Part shown: positions 47,001 to 60,094 of the stretch, piece by piece
Position numbering within the stretch: position 1 is the stretch's first letter
Layout: every line of letters starts with the position of its first letter
Source of the DNA: Calonectria ilicicola
Taxonomy: Eukaryota > Ascomycota > Sordariomycetes > Hypocreales > Nectriaceae
Assembly: GCA_020809705.1 (NCBI GenBank)
Contig: CP085832.1
Span: 3,720,001 to 3,784,000 of the forward strand
Length of the DNA stretch: 64,000 nt
Direction: 5' to 3'
The notes under the pieces: model-generated
The model's database searches: none
What the model was told of the DNA's origin: nothing
What the model saw: the letters and a program-made list of their open reading frames with translations, nothing else
Translations under genes and position numbers: made by a program

Positions 47001-48269
47001 GTTCAAGGGACAATTCCCCAACCTCATCTTCAGAGAGTCACTTAATTGGCGGGGAAGTGCTGTACATCAACCTATGGCCTGCCGACCAATTCTTCATCAG
47101 AATTCCCATCCCTCAATTCAGCCAAGTTTTCAAAGAAGTCGACGAGGCTCTATATACCGAACTCGCTACATGGAATGAACCCGCTGCGCTGACTATCGAT
47201 TGAGCATCTCAGAATATTTCATCAGCTACGAAACAGCACCGACACTAAGCGCCCCCGGGAGTTGGAGGATATTGCCCCGAAAGTCGGCATGGCTCTCATA
47301 CCAGAGTTTTCCCGCTACCGTCCCAAGAATGAGAAGACCTAGTTATGGAAACAGACGCATAAAAAAAACTAGCAAAAGAGAGACACCTCAGACGATATAC
47401 AAAGCAATCAATGCGATGCAGAGAGAGCGTACCGACGAAGTCCTGTATGAACAGAGGTCCCAATTTTGGGGATCTCAACTTGGCTGACAATATCAACGAC
47501 TTTCCCATGCTGTCTGTGGAGGAACTTACACTAGCGTTCTACCGCATGGATGAGTACATTTTGGCACTCAGAAATGATTTCTGCTGCTGTAGCCGGTCGG
47601 GTGCTTGGCCCTGGTTGCTTAAATATGCAGCTGATCGTTCACAGGTTGGCATATCTCGCACCGAACCCAACATTTCCACATTTTTCTCGCAAACATCAGA
47701 ACCCATTTTTCTTGTTACCGACCTGTCGCTTCGACAATCGATTTTGCCCCGGCTTAGATATACAATCAACAGGATTTAGGGCCTAGTAGAAGGTCATTGA
47801 TTTGGATACATGTCATTCCCTTTCCTCTCATCTCGGCTTTTTCGCAGGGAATCGAGAGCCACAAAGTCTGTGAGATTGGCAAAAGCCATTCATATCCACA
47901 AAGGAAAACCCGCAAACAGATTGACTTGCTTGGGCTATAACGCAGCAGACTTGGAGTTTGGCTCAGCTAGCCTAAGCAAATAGAGAGAAGATATCTCAGC
48001 CGAGCTAACCGATGAGAGCATGTCACCTGGACTTCATCCATCGCGATGTATGCCGCCTGAAGAAATAGTGGATCTGACATTCTGAAGATAGAAATATCAT
48101 GTAAGGGCGCCAGTAATAATCCTCCTGACATGGAAACAGGACATTGCCTGCTCTGGCCGGGGTTTCACGATGCTAGTCGTTAGAAACTTGGTTCGCTGTC
48201 CATCGACGATCACAACAAATTATTCATTAACCTTAAAACAAACTTTACCAACGAGTAATTTTATCCTGG
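44021..48269. other. gene-poor DNA with decayed coding fragments
   Basis: No intact gene is seen. On the plus strand there are isolated frames of 60-170 codons (44868-45371, 45525-45719, 46865-47203, 47200-47487, 47411-47779) broken by stops and frame shifts; they read like fragments of larger proteins but I cannot assign a family. A TATA-like CCTATAAAGG lies at 44092-44101 just after the minisatellite, followed by an ATG at 44191 that opens a frame of only 37 codons. Confidence 0.45.
46865..47780 (+). pseudogene. probable decayed coding remnant, family unknown
   Basis: Three overlapping plus-strand frames in different phases (46865-47203, 47200-47487, 47411-47779) read as a broken coding sequence about 1 kb upstream of the helicase remnants and in the same direction. 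Phrases such as VDEALYTELATWNEPAALTID look protein-like. It may be an upstream part of the same helicase pseudogene, but I see no helicase motif here. Confidence 0.3.
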
Positions 48270-48950
48270 CAGAATCGAAATTATGCCCAGAATCTTCGAG
48301 ACCTGAACCACTTGGTCAGTCGCGGATGTATTAGTCAAAAACGCCTTTACGAATCGCTGGTGCAGCCTCTATTGCCCGCCGAGGTCCTGGATCACACGAG
48401 ACAAGATTTTAGACAAATAGAACAAGCCCGGCAACAATCTCCAAGTCTTTGTAGGCAATATCAATACGATGTCGACCGGTATTAATCTGCATATGCAATG
48501 CTCCAAGGGTATATTTCTCAATTGGCATCTCAACTGCAAGCTCATGGCCCAAATCATTGGTAGGCTTGTATGCCGCCTTGGTCAGACTGAAAAGGTCTAT
48601 TTCCATCTGCTCAAGGTTAAGAATTCCTATCAAGAACCTTACCTAATCACTGGATGTTAACATTGGCCAACAGGGTACTGAGGGGATTGATATCACCCTT
48701 CAAAAGTCGCAAGGCCAGTGGACGGCATGTGCTGATGAGATGGAGACTATACTCTCCCTATTGGTTGATTCAGCCAAAAGACAAACAAGCAGCTTTTGTG
48801 TACACCATCGACGAGGCGGTCAGTGTTGAGGTAGATGATGCTCTTGTTGATCTTGTCCGGATAACACGAAGTGGGCTCATAAGCGACTCGAAAAGAGATG
48901 CAATTATGGCCACTTGTTATCGCCTAAGCCCTATCCACACTTTCTGATAA
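48270..48950 (+). pseudogene. SF1 helicase remnant, copy 1 (broken)
   Basis: Plus-strand pieces of the C-terminal RecA domain of an SF1 (Upf1/NFX1-like) helicase. 48285-48400 encodes NHLVSRGCI then SQKRLYESL; about 350 bp later 48790-48915 encodes VYTIDEAVSVEVDDALVDLV and RITRSGLISDSKRDAIMAT. The second piece matches helicase motif V (T-x-D-x-x-x-S-x-E-x-D). The two pieces are out of frame and separated, and about 21 bases present in copy 2 are missing after the Arg-Gly. No ATP-binding motif is visible nearby. Confidence 0.62.
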
Positions 48951-49014
48951 GACCAAGTCACCGGGCAGTTGCTGATAGGTCTACCGGTGTGCGTTTGGCA
49001 GTGCCTTTCCATCT

Positions 49015-49345
49015 GGGATTACGCACAGCACCTCCAAGATCAAAATCACCTAGTCAGACGCGGCAGCATCATGATCCTCACTGGCTATGCCAGCCAAAAG
49101 CGTCTCTACGAGTCACTACTATGGGACCTATCTCCCGCTGAGATCCCTGAAGGAACCGTCTGTGTGCGTACCATCGACGACGCGGTCAGCGCTGAGGTAG
49201 ACGTTGCGATCATCGTCTTTGTGTGAACGACAAGAATTGGATTCATGAACGACCCCAAGTGAGGTGCAGTCATGAACATCCGTGCCCGTGCTGTCAATAT
49301 TTACGTTGGCAATGCGGCCACGTTCGAGTCGAAGCCCAAGTCAAC
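49015..49345 (+). pseudogene. SF1 helicase remnant, copy 2 (two in-frame stops)
   Basis: A better preserved paralogue of the preceding remnant: HLVRRGSIMILTGYASQKRL, YESLLWDLSPAEIPEGTV, CVRTIDDAVSAEVDVAI, then IGFMNDPK and IRARAVNIYVGNAATFESK. These follow the order of SF1 helicase motifs IV-VI (motif VI arginines in RARA). It is interrupted by TGA codons at about 49224 and 49259, each where an Arg is expected from the family and from copy 1. Only this C-terminal part remains. Confidence 0.68.
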
Positions 49346-52300
49346 AGCATTTTACCTCCGGATGCTGTCCTCCGTCATGCCTGCTCCATGCCTCTCTCAG
49401 AGTGACTGGACGCTGATGCGGATCTCAGAGCGCCCAAATAACCGAAGCATGTTGTATTGAAATCACACACAGCAGAGGTGCTAGCGATTGAGACTGCAAC
49501 TGCGCCAGCGCCAGCCACCATCTGGTCAAGTGGTCGTGGGTTTGACCATAGAACTCAACCATGATTCTGGAGTCGCTCCGATAGAACTGTCTAGAAGAAA
49601 GACAGATGCGCGGGCATATTGGCGCATGCTTGTCAAACTTGGCCATGAATGGCTGGTCACGATGTGGAACCAGGCAGTAAAAGACTCCCAGCGTACCTCG
49701 CCCCAGTACCCTTCTACTTTGATTAGCTGGGGATACACATTCCTAACCCTAAGATCGGCCTCAAGCGATAAAGGAGCTTGTACTATCCTAATCTTGCCAA
49801 TTCAAGCGGAATTCACTGCTGAATCACTCTACATATATATATCAAAAAGATGCTTTTGCAATCATACGGTCGGGACGATGGGAATAATAGCTCCTCCGAG
49901 CTAATCGAAGGAATCAGCAAGTTAGTTTCTCGGCTTCCAGACTTTACGACTTGAAAGAAAGATCACCAATCTCAATTGGGCCAATCTTACAGAACACACT
50001 ATTTATTTGTCCAATGTGGAATTGGCATTTTCTCACTCCACGCGTACAAACAAGGCCGAATTGGCCGGGTCCTCCGCTTGGCTTTCAATAATTGTGAGCT
50101 ATCAACGCCATTAAGCTAAGAGCCCAATCCAGAAGCCTACAATGGCTTCAAACTAACCCACGGATCCAGCATTCCTGCCTCAACGGCTGCTTGGATAAAT
50201 AGTGGGACATAAATGATGAAGACTATAACGTACCTGAAAACAGTTTTACGAAAGCACCTTGACAACAGAAGTACAACATGCGATCCTGAACTGCACTTTT
50301 TATCAATAGTATCTGAAGAGTAGTGGTGTTTGTGCATCATCTCTGGAGCAGGAAACCAGAGAATCTACCAAGTTTTCTCGGTATTGCTCTTAGTCGATAA
50401 TCGAGTTAGCGATAATCTGGGAAAGTAGCATGACCGGAGGGATCTGTCGATCCGAACACAGTCTACATTTCGGTAAAATATCATAACTCAAACTCATGAC
50501 TAGCTCCTGTACTGTACTGGCGGATCACACAACAAATTTTTCGGCGACCATGCCAGTCCATCATTTTTCGCACCCTCGTTGATCGGGGCTGTGGGTGGGA
50601 GTTCTTCACCCGATAACTTCTCATAACTCAGCTGCTCAGCTCAGCTTCTTGAGACTCAGGAGACAAGCAAAGAATGGACTTTTCTCAAGCGCGAAGAATT
50701 CGAATGGAATCCCACACACGCACTCCGGTCCTTCTTTCCAACATGTCCAGAATCAATACAGCGACAAAGGGCAATGTGAGACATATCGTTGCCCCAATGG
50801 GACTCTTGCCTGTCAATGTAACTGCACCTGCAACATAGAGTCGGACATGGCAACAGCCAGGCACATCCCGCAAAGTCAGTCGACGATTCCAACCAGATGA
50901 TAAAGCTGAATGGACACACCATCTTCTGCAACGCCCACAAAGATCAAAAGAATCACTGGGGACATTTACTCCATTCCTTCAAATGACATCCAATATCTTG
51001 AGTTTCGAATCTTTAACCTTTTTATGACATCCGGACAAATGTTGGAGACCGTGGGATGAAGAAGGGAGGAGAACTTAAAATTGATTGGAACAAGAGCACT
51101 TTTGCCAGCCACTCTGGAACAAATGGATAATAAAGGAAATCACTGGGTCAATAGTCAAGCTAACACGACTACACAAGAAATGGAATTGCTTTTTTCGCGT
51201 CCGCAATAACCTCGGGTTACATGAGCGCTGGGTGGTCACTGATATCCATCCACCCCAACATTGTCACATTTCAGGGTGTGTTCACAAACGGGAATCGGAT
51301 GCCCGATTGCTTGAATCCTGAGAAATACTCCCCTAGTTCAAAAAATGCAGAATACCCAGGATGAAAGGACACGGGATTACCATGGCCTTGGCACCCTTTT
51401 TAGCAAACATCCGAGAACATGATCTCGGCCTGGGCACCATGGCTTCCATGCAGTTGAGAATTTCACTCCAGGACACTATCTGGTACTCGACGAGCTGTAG
51501 ACACAGGAAGCTTGACCGTGCACAGAGGGTTCAATCGGAGCTACGCAATGCTCGCCGTCTCGTGGTGACGATGAATAACCACCCGGATCATACACAATCC
51601 TGTACGTTGAACAGCGTACCTTGATTCGGGTCTCCCTTCAAATAATACTTCGGGATTGGAAATCATACCCAAGATGGTATCCCACCAATAAGGGCCCAGT
51701 GAAGCCCAATCATGCCGACATTTCATCATGGGTGGTTCTGGATGAATTGGTTCCGCCAAAACATTGTTTCTCACCTGTTTAGGCAATTACCCAGTGAAAA
51801 TGAATTGTATTCTCACAGCGAAGAACCCAAAACCATCTTCCTCAAAATCCACGCTTCTATTTCAACTAGATCTCTGGTCTTTCAAGAGGGACCATTCAGC
51901 TGACCCCAAACCTGAGCGAGAAATTTAGCGCACCACAGGAGGTAATCATATTGATCATCTTGAAGGCAGGTATCTCATTTTACCACGTCAAATAAACCGG
52001 GCTGCGCCGAAATATAATTTCGACATTCTATTATTTCTGAGGAAAAAGAAGCACAACGAGATGTGCTGCTCTCTTGAACACAAACCTCATGATTGTCGTC
52101 CCTGGCATTCAATAGAAGGAAGTGGCCAACAAACCCGCAAGTTCACGCCAGTTTCCCCCAAGTCACCATTTTACCTCATCCAAGGCTTGATTCCCGTCGG
52201 AAATCCGGAGCAGCCAGAACTTACCCGTCTCGTTCGTCGAATCTTGGATTCAAGTAGGCCCATTCCACTTTGATGTGCCACACCGGGACTGCTTCTTAAT

Positions 52301-53785
52301 GGTGCCAACTTGAACATTCCTGGTGCTCAATAAATTCCCATTGATACCCATGATCCAAGTATAGGCTATGAAATGGCATTGCGTTCGCTAATGCATTTTG
52401 GTCTTTATAGCAATGCTTTGGAAGGGATTACAGGAGAAAGATGGAGGCAGAACATGCTCAACATAGCATTCTCTCCCAAAAGCAAAAATATGAGTCATTT
52501 TTCGCACTTTAGACTATTCTCTTGACCTTTATCACCATGTCGTCACTTGATACTTTCAGCATGCTGCAGCGTGGCCAAATCAACAAACTGGACGTGGAGC
52601 GCCATGGCATCGCATGGCTTTGCCCCTCCCCATGAGAATAATGCTGCTTGCTTTCAATGAGAATGTGAGAACTGGGGAATTTGAGTCGGTTTAACGAATT
52701 AGCTACTCAACTCTACAGTATCCAGTATTTGATCCTACGAGTACGCTGCACTCGTATTCTCGGATGCTCTAACACAAAATACTTATACAAAATGGACATC
52801 CCGGAGGCACCCGGCAGTATGTGGCAGTTCCGGAAGCCGCAAGAAGACCAATCTGAACATGAGGCCCTATCAATCGCCTGGAAATTCTAGGGGATGACAA
52901 CATATATAAACAGAAAATCCGCCAAGAAACTCACAAGCAACCTCCAATCTCAAGGCAGAGTTCAAGCAGTCTAAACTTGGCCAAAGGGGTCAAAGGGCTC
53001 TTGTTGTGAGGGATCTTACCGATTCACTTAGCAATACCTCGTCTGGCCCCAACTAGAAAGCCACATACATCGCAGAGGCAAGACCGTCAAGAATGAAGAA
53101 GATCGCCTGAAGCTGCGGCCATTATGGCATTAGAGGGATATATATACAAATCGACAATTGACACCCGATACAGCTTTATTTTGAAGAATCCTGCACCCAA
53201 TGCGCTGCGGGCAGGCACGAAATGCCACACCTTAGAGAATGGTGATGGTCTCGTCAATCATCTACAGCAAAACTACGACACCCAGAATACTGGTGACAAG
53301 TGACGAGAAGTTTCAGAATTAACGGATGAAAAGTTCATCTGGTGACGTATAATATAATATTGATGTTGCCTCAGTTGCAATAGCATGGCTTCAACTCTGG
53401 GAAAGAGAAGCCAAAGAACTTGCACGACGGCGAAAATTTATCCTTTGCCTACCCACAGTCCTATTAAACAAATAAACGCTCGACGCAGCCACAGACCTTC
53501 CTACAGTTGGCAACGGTCCTGTCACGGCGTCTAGAAGGGCGAGGGTGAGGAGGAAGGAGAGATCGAAAGCGAACACAGAGCCGAAAGCCGACTGCCAACC
53601 CTCCCCCGCTCGGTTGGAATATTGTCAAAATCACCAACCTATTGATGAGAAATCCGAAACGAATATTATACAGTATAATTATCAGAAGACCCCCAACGCA
53701 ACCAGAACAAACTACGAGACAACGCAGTGCTGCTTGACCCAACGCTGCTGCCACGGATACGGGTAAGATTAGCCTATGGACATGA
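49346..53785. other. gene-poor DNA, decayed
   Basis: Some 4.4 kb with no supported gene. Short plus-strand frames (49488-49904, 50595-50900, 51361-51624) are broken and unassigned. TATATATA runs occur at 49831-49840 and 53140-53150. Confidence 0.45.
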
Positions 53786-54280
53786 GCGAAGACGAAATGT
53801 TCTAATCCGATGCTATGAAATCGAACTAAATCGTCCCTTCCTCGAGAACATGAACTTGAGCGAAGATGAAATGTCCTGATCCGACGCTATGAATTTGGAC
53901 TAAACCGTTTTTTTAAATACATAAACAGCAATCTCAGTGTTTGGGCAGAGAGAGCCCATGGACGTCAGCGAAGACGAAATGTTCTAGTCCGATGCTATGA
54001 ATCTGGACTAGATCATTTCATCTTCGCGAACAAGAAAGAACTTGAGCGAAGATAAGATATTTTGATCTGACACCGTTGATTTCTGCTATGCTATTCTTCA
54101 CAAACAGAAACCACAGTGCCTGGGCAGGATGAGCCTTTGGATGTTAGTGAAGACGAAATGTTCTAATCCGATACGATGAATTTGGACTGGATAGTTTCTT
54201 CTTTGTGAATAGGAACTTAAGCAAGGACGAGATGTTCTGATCCGACGCTATGAATTTGGACTATTTGTTCTTTGTGAACA
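53786..54280. repeat. higher-order minisatellite, unit about 180 bp
   Basis: The phrase GCGAAGACGAAATGTTCTAA, followed by a TCCGATGCTATGAATTTGGA-type segment, recurs at 53786, 53860, 53968, 54046, 54147 and 54221. The spacings alternate 74, 108, 78, 101, 74, so the array is three copies of a roughly 180-bp unit, each of two unequal halves. Second halves begin GAACTTGAGCGAAGA or variants; first halves follow a GCAG-GAGCCCATGGACGT-type spacer. In one plus-strand frame the core reads SEDEMF then stop. Confidence 0.8.
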
Positions 54281-57200
54281 AGAATTCGAGTACCACAATG
54301 GATAATTTGGTACAATCATCAATTTTTGAGGATTAATTTTCGAAACCCAGCCACTCAAATTGCCCCCTGCCGCCAGAATCTTGGTGAATTCGTCTGCTAT
54401 GAACAAGGGTCAACACTCTGGATATGCGCCAAGCTCATTCGGACTTCGACATGGTTAGAGCTATCACCTACACATTCCACCGTGCTGTGGACATTTATGA
54501 TGCAAGATTTTGGGCTTCCATAAGAAATTCCAAGAAATATGGGGGAGATATCCTCTTACGAGACTAAGATTCGTGACTGGGTGCCACACTCGCTCCATTT
54601 CGACCCTCACCAAGCGTGCTAATTGCCTTGGTTTCTATTGGGGCCCTTTTTCGTGCAAATTGTCCACTGTCGGATTTAATTGAAAGTAAAAGCTGAGCGC
54701 AAGCGTAAATAGCGCAGTCGCCAGGGACCGCCTAGTCTCACACCACGCGCCCCGAAATTTGTGGTGGCAAGGCATCGAATTTTATGGACAATCTCGCCAT
54801 CGTCAAGTCTAACCATCCCGCTAAAACAAACCGAAGCCAGAGAAGACTAATTCGAAAAAGACCCATGATCCGGAACCTAATGAAGAAACCCGCAATTCAA
54901 CCAATCTCGAGGAAGCCAGGTTCTCATCAGATGATTCTTTCGTCACATACACTATCAGCGTCACCTGTCCAGCTGAATTACTTAGTGACTTTTTTTTCCC
55001 CAGTTGCCATACAATGCCTGATGATCGCCGGGTTTCACACACTAGATTACCTGCTCGGAAAGTAGAGTCATAAAATACTGCCGGGAGATCTTTCCAAAGA
55101 GAGAGAGATTGATTGGATTGGAGAATAATAGGTGCTACAATAAGTGCGCTAAGAAGCAAATGAGGATATGGTATAAGCAGCGCTGTATCCTGGAGCTTTC
55201 AAATATCCCACAGAGATGTTAAGCTGGCACAGCATGTCAAAGAACAAACCTTACAGGTTTCTCCTAGCAGCTTTTGGAGATGTTAAATTGGCACGAAAGC
55301 CCAGAATGCACATCAAGACTTTATTCGATGTAGCCCCCGAGGAAATATACCGCCCTGAAGAAGAAACGAAAAAAAAAACCATGTTTGCCATATCGCGGCA
55401 GAATGCTTACCCGAAGGAAAAGCGCCCGGGCGGTTGAGAAAGTAAGGCGTCACACTTGAAGCTCGACTTTTTTCATCGCCCTGTTCAGCTGTTTGCAAAA
55501 GTCCAAGCGCAACCGAAGAAACAAATATGGCCTCTGTTATACGCACACAATTCCAAGAAGTTACGCCTCCAGCAGTGTGCCACCTTGGATCTCTTGAATT
55601 TTCCAAAGAACAAAAAAGTTTTAATGCTTTCCTCGACGACAGGATCTAGCACACCGTCTATCATTCAGACCATACGAGGGTTGGCCATACAAATCCCAAC
55701 CGCGCACACCTGAAGGAATTCTGAGAGCCAGCAGGAAAATTCATGGTGTCGAGGATGAAATATACAACATTCAAAATGTTGAAGCTATCCATTTTATGGG
55801 TAGCTATCATTCAAAATGCCGAAGAGTCAACCCGATTTGAAGGTCTAGATGATCATGGCGAGCTAATTCCAGGGCACCTGGCTGTGACTGGAATGAAATT
55901 TCGCGCATAGCCCAAAGTATCACACCCTATCCAAACCTCACTGTGTAGCGCTGTTTAAAAGCCCGGAAACATATTATTCAACACGAGCATGTTGTTCAAA
56001 GAAAATTGCGATCGGCTTAAAGGTGAGTTCTTGTCTTAACTCCATAAACAAGCCTCTCTTTGGGTTGTGTTATTGGTGCAGATTCCGTTAGAACAACGAC
56101 TGATTGATTTAAAATAGATGGTTTACCTGGCTTATTGAGACATTGGAAAATATTTACAGCCTATGTCCTGTGAGCAAAGTCGATGCTGTAATTCGACACC
56201 ACCAGCGACGAACTTCTATTCCTATTCGAGTCCCTGATGTTGATTTGAGTATCTCTCAGAAGCCAACAGATCGAGCAAATTTCTTTTATTTTTGATACAC
56301 GCAGTGCAAATCACTCTTTTTATTTCAACGATTTTATAGGCGGACTGCTAATGCTCTCGGGATGGCTACGCTTGTCGTTGCCCCACGCGAAAGGATTCGA
56401 GTGGCAAAGTCATAATGTGCAGGCAATTAGCCAAAGAGGATCTCAACCGTTCTGTCGTATGATTCTACGGTTTCTGTCGCGCAGAAATCACCGGGACAAT
56501 GAATTGTGGGAAACTGATTGATCTTTGGATTCTGCTGGTGGACTTCGGAGATGTGAAATTCGTCACAAGCAGCAAAACATATACCGATATTTCAGTCGAT
56601 TTACCTCCCGAACCACGAAAAGCATTGACCAGGAACAGGCGCAATGCCGCATGCTGACTTGGATCTCTTGAATCCGGCATAGAGACATCAAACCTGCAAA
56701 TGTGGGTTTCCAGGAAGCGTCTCTTATTCAACAAGCGCAAACGTTTAAGAGAACTGGAATCAACTTAAAGGTGATTTTTCCCCCAGAACCGCTAGTACGG
56801 GTTCTCTTTATATTGATCCCCCTGTTTGGGGTCTCTGTTGTGTACATGAAGCTAAGTTAGTCACAATAGATGGCTGGACGACCTCAAATCTATGGCTGGA
56901 GCTCACCGCACACGTCCACGGCCCGCTCAACAAAGCGTGATATCGATTTCTGCTCGCTGAATTCGGAAACGCCAAATACGGGTTAGGCAGAAAATTACAT
57001 ACAGAGGATCTGGATATCACCTCTGAAGGCTGAAGAAACATCAAAAAAGACCCTCCGATGGATGCTGATTTCGATAACGTATGCATGCCACCATGGAATA
57101 ACGACTTCTCCTTCAGTCACCTATAACATGAATTTGAAGAGCCGAAGTGGCAAGCTGGTCAGATTCTAACCGATTGGCAAAAATGGAAGGGTATGAAGCA

Positions 57201-57494
57201 TCCCACAGAAATTCTTGTCCAATGTGAGTGGGCAGCTGTGATTACCAATAGAGGTATTCTTGCCCGTCCAACAACTTCGAGAGCATTGCCCACATGGCCT
57301 CGTTCACAAACATTGTTGGTAAGTGTTGAACTCATCCATTAATGCATTACTATCTTTCCACACCAACTCCTTGCCACGCACTTCTAAGCATAATCTTATG
57401 CACTTGTGTATGGGATGATTGCTTAGTATCCCCTCGAATATGGACTTATTAAAGAACTGCATACGCCGATTTCCCAACAAGACGTCTTCCCGGG
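54281..57494. other. gene-poor DNA, decayed
   Basis: No intact gene. Plus-strand frames at 54784-55065 (Arg/Lys-rich), 55216-55437 and 55456-55713 are short and unassigned. Confidence 0.45.
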
Positions 57495-57677
57495 ATGAAG
57501 TTCCATTCGAGAGCCTACCAAATACTCGACACGTGCAGGATTCTTTCGATTTACGATGACCCCAATTATCGTGGGCTGTTTAACTGCAGCGGGCCAGGTC
57601 TAGGAAAGACACTGGAGCATTATATGGTCAACTGCGTTATTGCACTAATGCATATAAGCAAGGACTACTATACCTAA
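57495..57677 (+). pseudogene. P-loop ATPase fragment
   Basis: A 60-codon frame containing NYRGLFNCSGPGLGKTLE, a Walker A motif in a context like that of SNF2-type ATPases (GLL-x-x-x-x-GxGKTLE). The ATG start is chance; sequence upstream in other frames looks decayed, and the frame ends at TAA after SKDYYT. No Walker B is found. It could also belong to an AAA or helicase protein. Confidence 0.45.
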
Positions 57678-59155
57678 TACAAGGGAAAACATGTATAACA
57701 TGGGGTGGGCGTCTGCGCGATGGGAAACGCCTTTAGCATACAATGTTTTTGTATACCAGGCAGCCTCACGTCGAGAATCTACTCGGCCGATTTCCAACCT
57801 CCCATGGTCTAGAACGGAACTCTCACTGGCCAGAAGACTTTGAAGTCGCGCAGAGAGAAGTTGATCAAGCAAAAACTATCTTCCTCGCAGCTATACACAT
57901 TCCATTACCTTGATTTACTCCTCGATACTTGCCGCAGTGGTCTGAAGGTAAGAATGCCTAAACCATACCGCCTCCTCCTAGACAAAGAACAACTCGGCCC
58001 CGAGCGCCTTGTTTTCCTGGGCGGTTTCCCAGTTCTTTACAACGACACAATAACCACCATGTTCACCTCGAGGCTTCCTGCGGTCGATGCTAATGTTATC
58101 TTGGTTAACCCTAGTCATCGAACACATCAACCTCGAATCAACGAGAATAAATCCACTCTTTTCGGAACTGATCAAATTCAAACCTTATCGGAGGGTTTCA
58201 ATGCTTTACAAGTTTCAGCTTCAGGGGCAAGCATGAGAAGGAAGGCATTGCAGACTGAAAGAGATAGAGCTAGTGCAACACACACGTTGAATTGTTTCAA
58301 TCTGAGGCGGCGGGCTACAGCGTTATTTAATTGCTTTCTTTGCCTTAGTTTGGACCGTCGACACAAGTCACAATGCACGGTTCGTTCGTTGTTATTTGTT
58401 GATTGTGCTGTGGATGGATGCATGGATAGATAAGATCAAGTTTTGGGTTCTGTTTATGGTTAATAAGGAAATAAATAATATGGGAGTTCTGGGACCTCTT
58501 TTCTTTTATGGGTAGATATTGGCGACAGTACAATTGAATGAGTTTTGGTCTAAATATTTTCTTGGGCTAGCAAGATAAACATGGTGACTTGCATTGGAGG
58601 GTGCGCACGTGTGGCACCTGGCGATAAGTAAAAATGGGGAGAAATATTTCGTCGCATTCACTGTAAAGACCGAGCACCACCACCCATGTTTGGCTTGGCG
58701 TAGTATCTTGCTGACCCCCGCGCCCCCACAATGTGAATCCTTCGCCAGCGATTGAGTCACGGCCGACCATTAATGCAACATGAAAACAGGCTATTTGTGC
58801 TCTGCTTGTTCACGATTTGCGAAACGAGGTACATGGTGCTCCATGCCTTGCCATGTCTTGGTGGAAATGACTATACTCACTAGCCACCCACCCTGCCCAT
58901 CAGCCCAATCAGACAGCCTCGCTTCTGGAACGCAGCGTGCGGCTGGAGTCATTCGCCGTGCACACCGGGATGGCGTTGCCGAGCTGAATCAGGGCCCATC
59001 GGGATGGATCGTGAACTCAATCTCATCAAGCCATCTCCATCATCTACATATATCAATCACATGCCTTGGCATTTCCTCAGGCATTACTTTGACATTTGAA
59101 CCCTCATTTAGTTTGCTCTGTCGCCTTTCCCCGATCAAAAACAACTAGACTAAAC
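57678..59155. other. decayed DNA and promoter of the dienelactone hydrolase
   Basis: 57730-58200 has unassigned plus-strand frames (for example a 197-codon frame at 57840-58433) interrupted relative to each other, probably the end of the decayed region. From 58500 the sequence is promoter and leader of the gene at 59156. Confidence 0.45.
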
Positions 59156-60094
59156 ATGTCTTGCACCGACTGCTTTCAAGGGAGCGTTCACGAGGGCACC
59201 CCTCGCGGAAAAGCCATCAAGCTTCACGGTCTGGACACTTACGTCACCGAGCCTACAGAGGGACGTGAGGCCAAAGGCATACTCGTCATTATCCCGGAGG
59301 CTTTTGGTTGGGAATTTGTCAACACTCGGCTTGTGGCTGATCACTACGCCGACAAAGGAGACTACAAGGTCTACATCCCTGATTTCATGAACGGTGAGGG
59401 AGTCGTGGACAGAGCTTTGGCTTTTCGTGCCTCTAACGCGATTTGTAGGCCATGCTGCTCCCCTTTGGATGCTGACGAGTCTTTTTACCGCCTTGGAAAG
59501 TAGCAACCCGTTCGCCAAAATGTATTTGTCCCTTCAATCAATTGAACGTAGCACGATGCTGACAACATCTCCAGTTGGGGTTTTATCAAGGCCATTGGTG
59601 CCTTCATCCCCTTCATGTTTCACAACGCCATTGGCAAGACGCACCCAGTCGTCATAAAGTTCTTCGAGGCCCTTCGCAAGGAGGAGGGCTCCAAGATGCA
59701 AGTTGGTGCCGTTGGCTTCTGCTGGGGCGGCAAGCATGCCATCCTCCTTGCCCATGGCGCTAAGATTGATGACAAGCCACTGATCGACGCGGCTTTTGCG
59801 GGGCACCCCAGCTTCTTAAAAATCACCGAGGATTTCGATAACATTACGCTCCCCGTCTCCGTTGCGGTCGGCGACAAGGATAACCAAATCAAACCCCAAC
59901 ATATCGAGCCTATTAAGAAAATATTTGAGGGTAAGCCGGAATCAGCCAAGTGCGACCTCCGCGTCTACGAGGGCGCTACTCATGGCTTCTGTGTGCGCGC
60001 CGCTCCTCAGATGAAGGACGTTGCCCAAAAGGCGACCGACGCTGAGGATCAATGCATCGCCTGGTTCAATGAACGATTCAACATTGGCTCATAG
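59156..60094 (+). CDS. dienelactone hydrolase family protein
   Basis: Exons 59156-59393, 59449-59521 and 59575-60094 (introns 55 and 53 nt) give 276 residues. The second exon is only 73 nt; the joins give DFMNGHAAPLWM and NPFAKIWGFIKA. Seen: an alpha/beta-hydrolase core with the nucleophile Cys (about 153) in GFCWGGKH, the acid in VAVGDKDN (about 204-206) and the His (about 240) in GATHGF, the Cys-Asp-His triad of dienelactone hydrolases. The family cleaves lactone or ester rings, as in aromatic degradation; the substrate is not known. It has no signal peptide and so is cytosolic. It is the first intact gene to the right of the decayed region. Confidence 0.92.
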
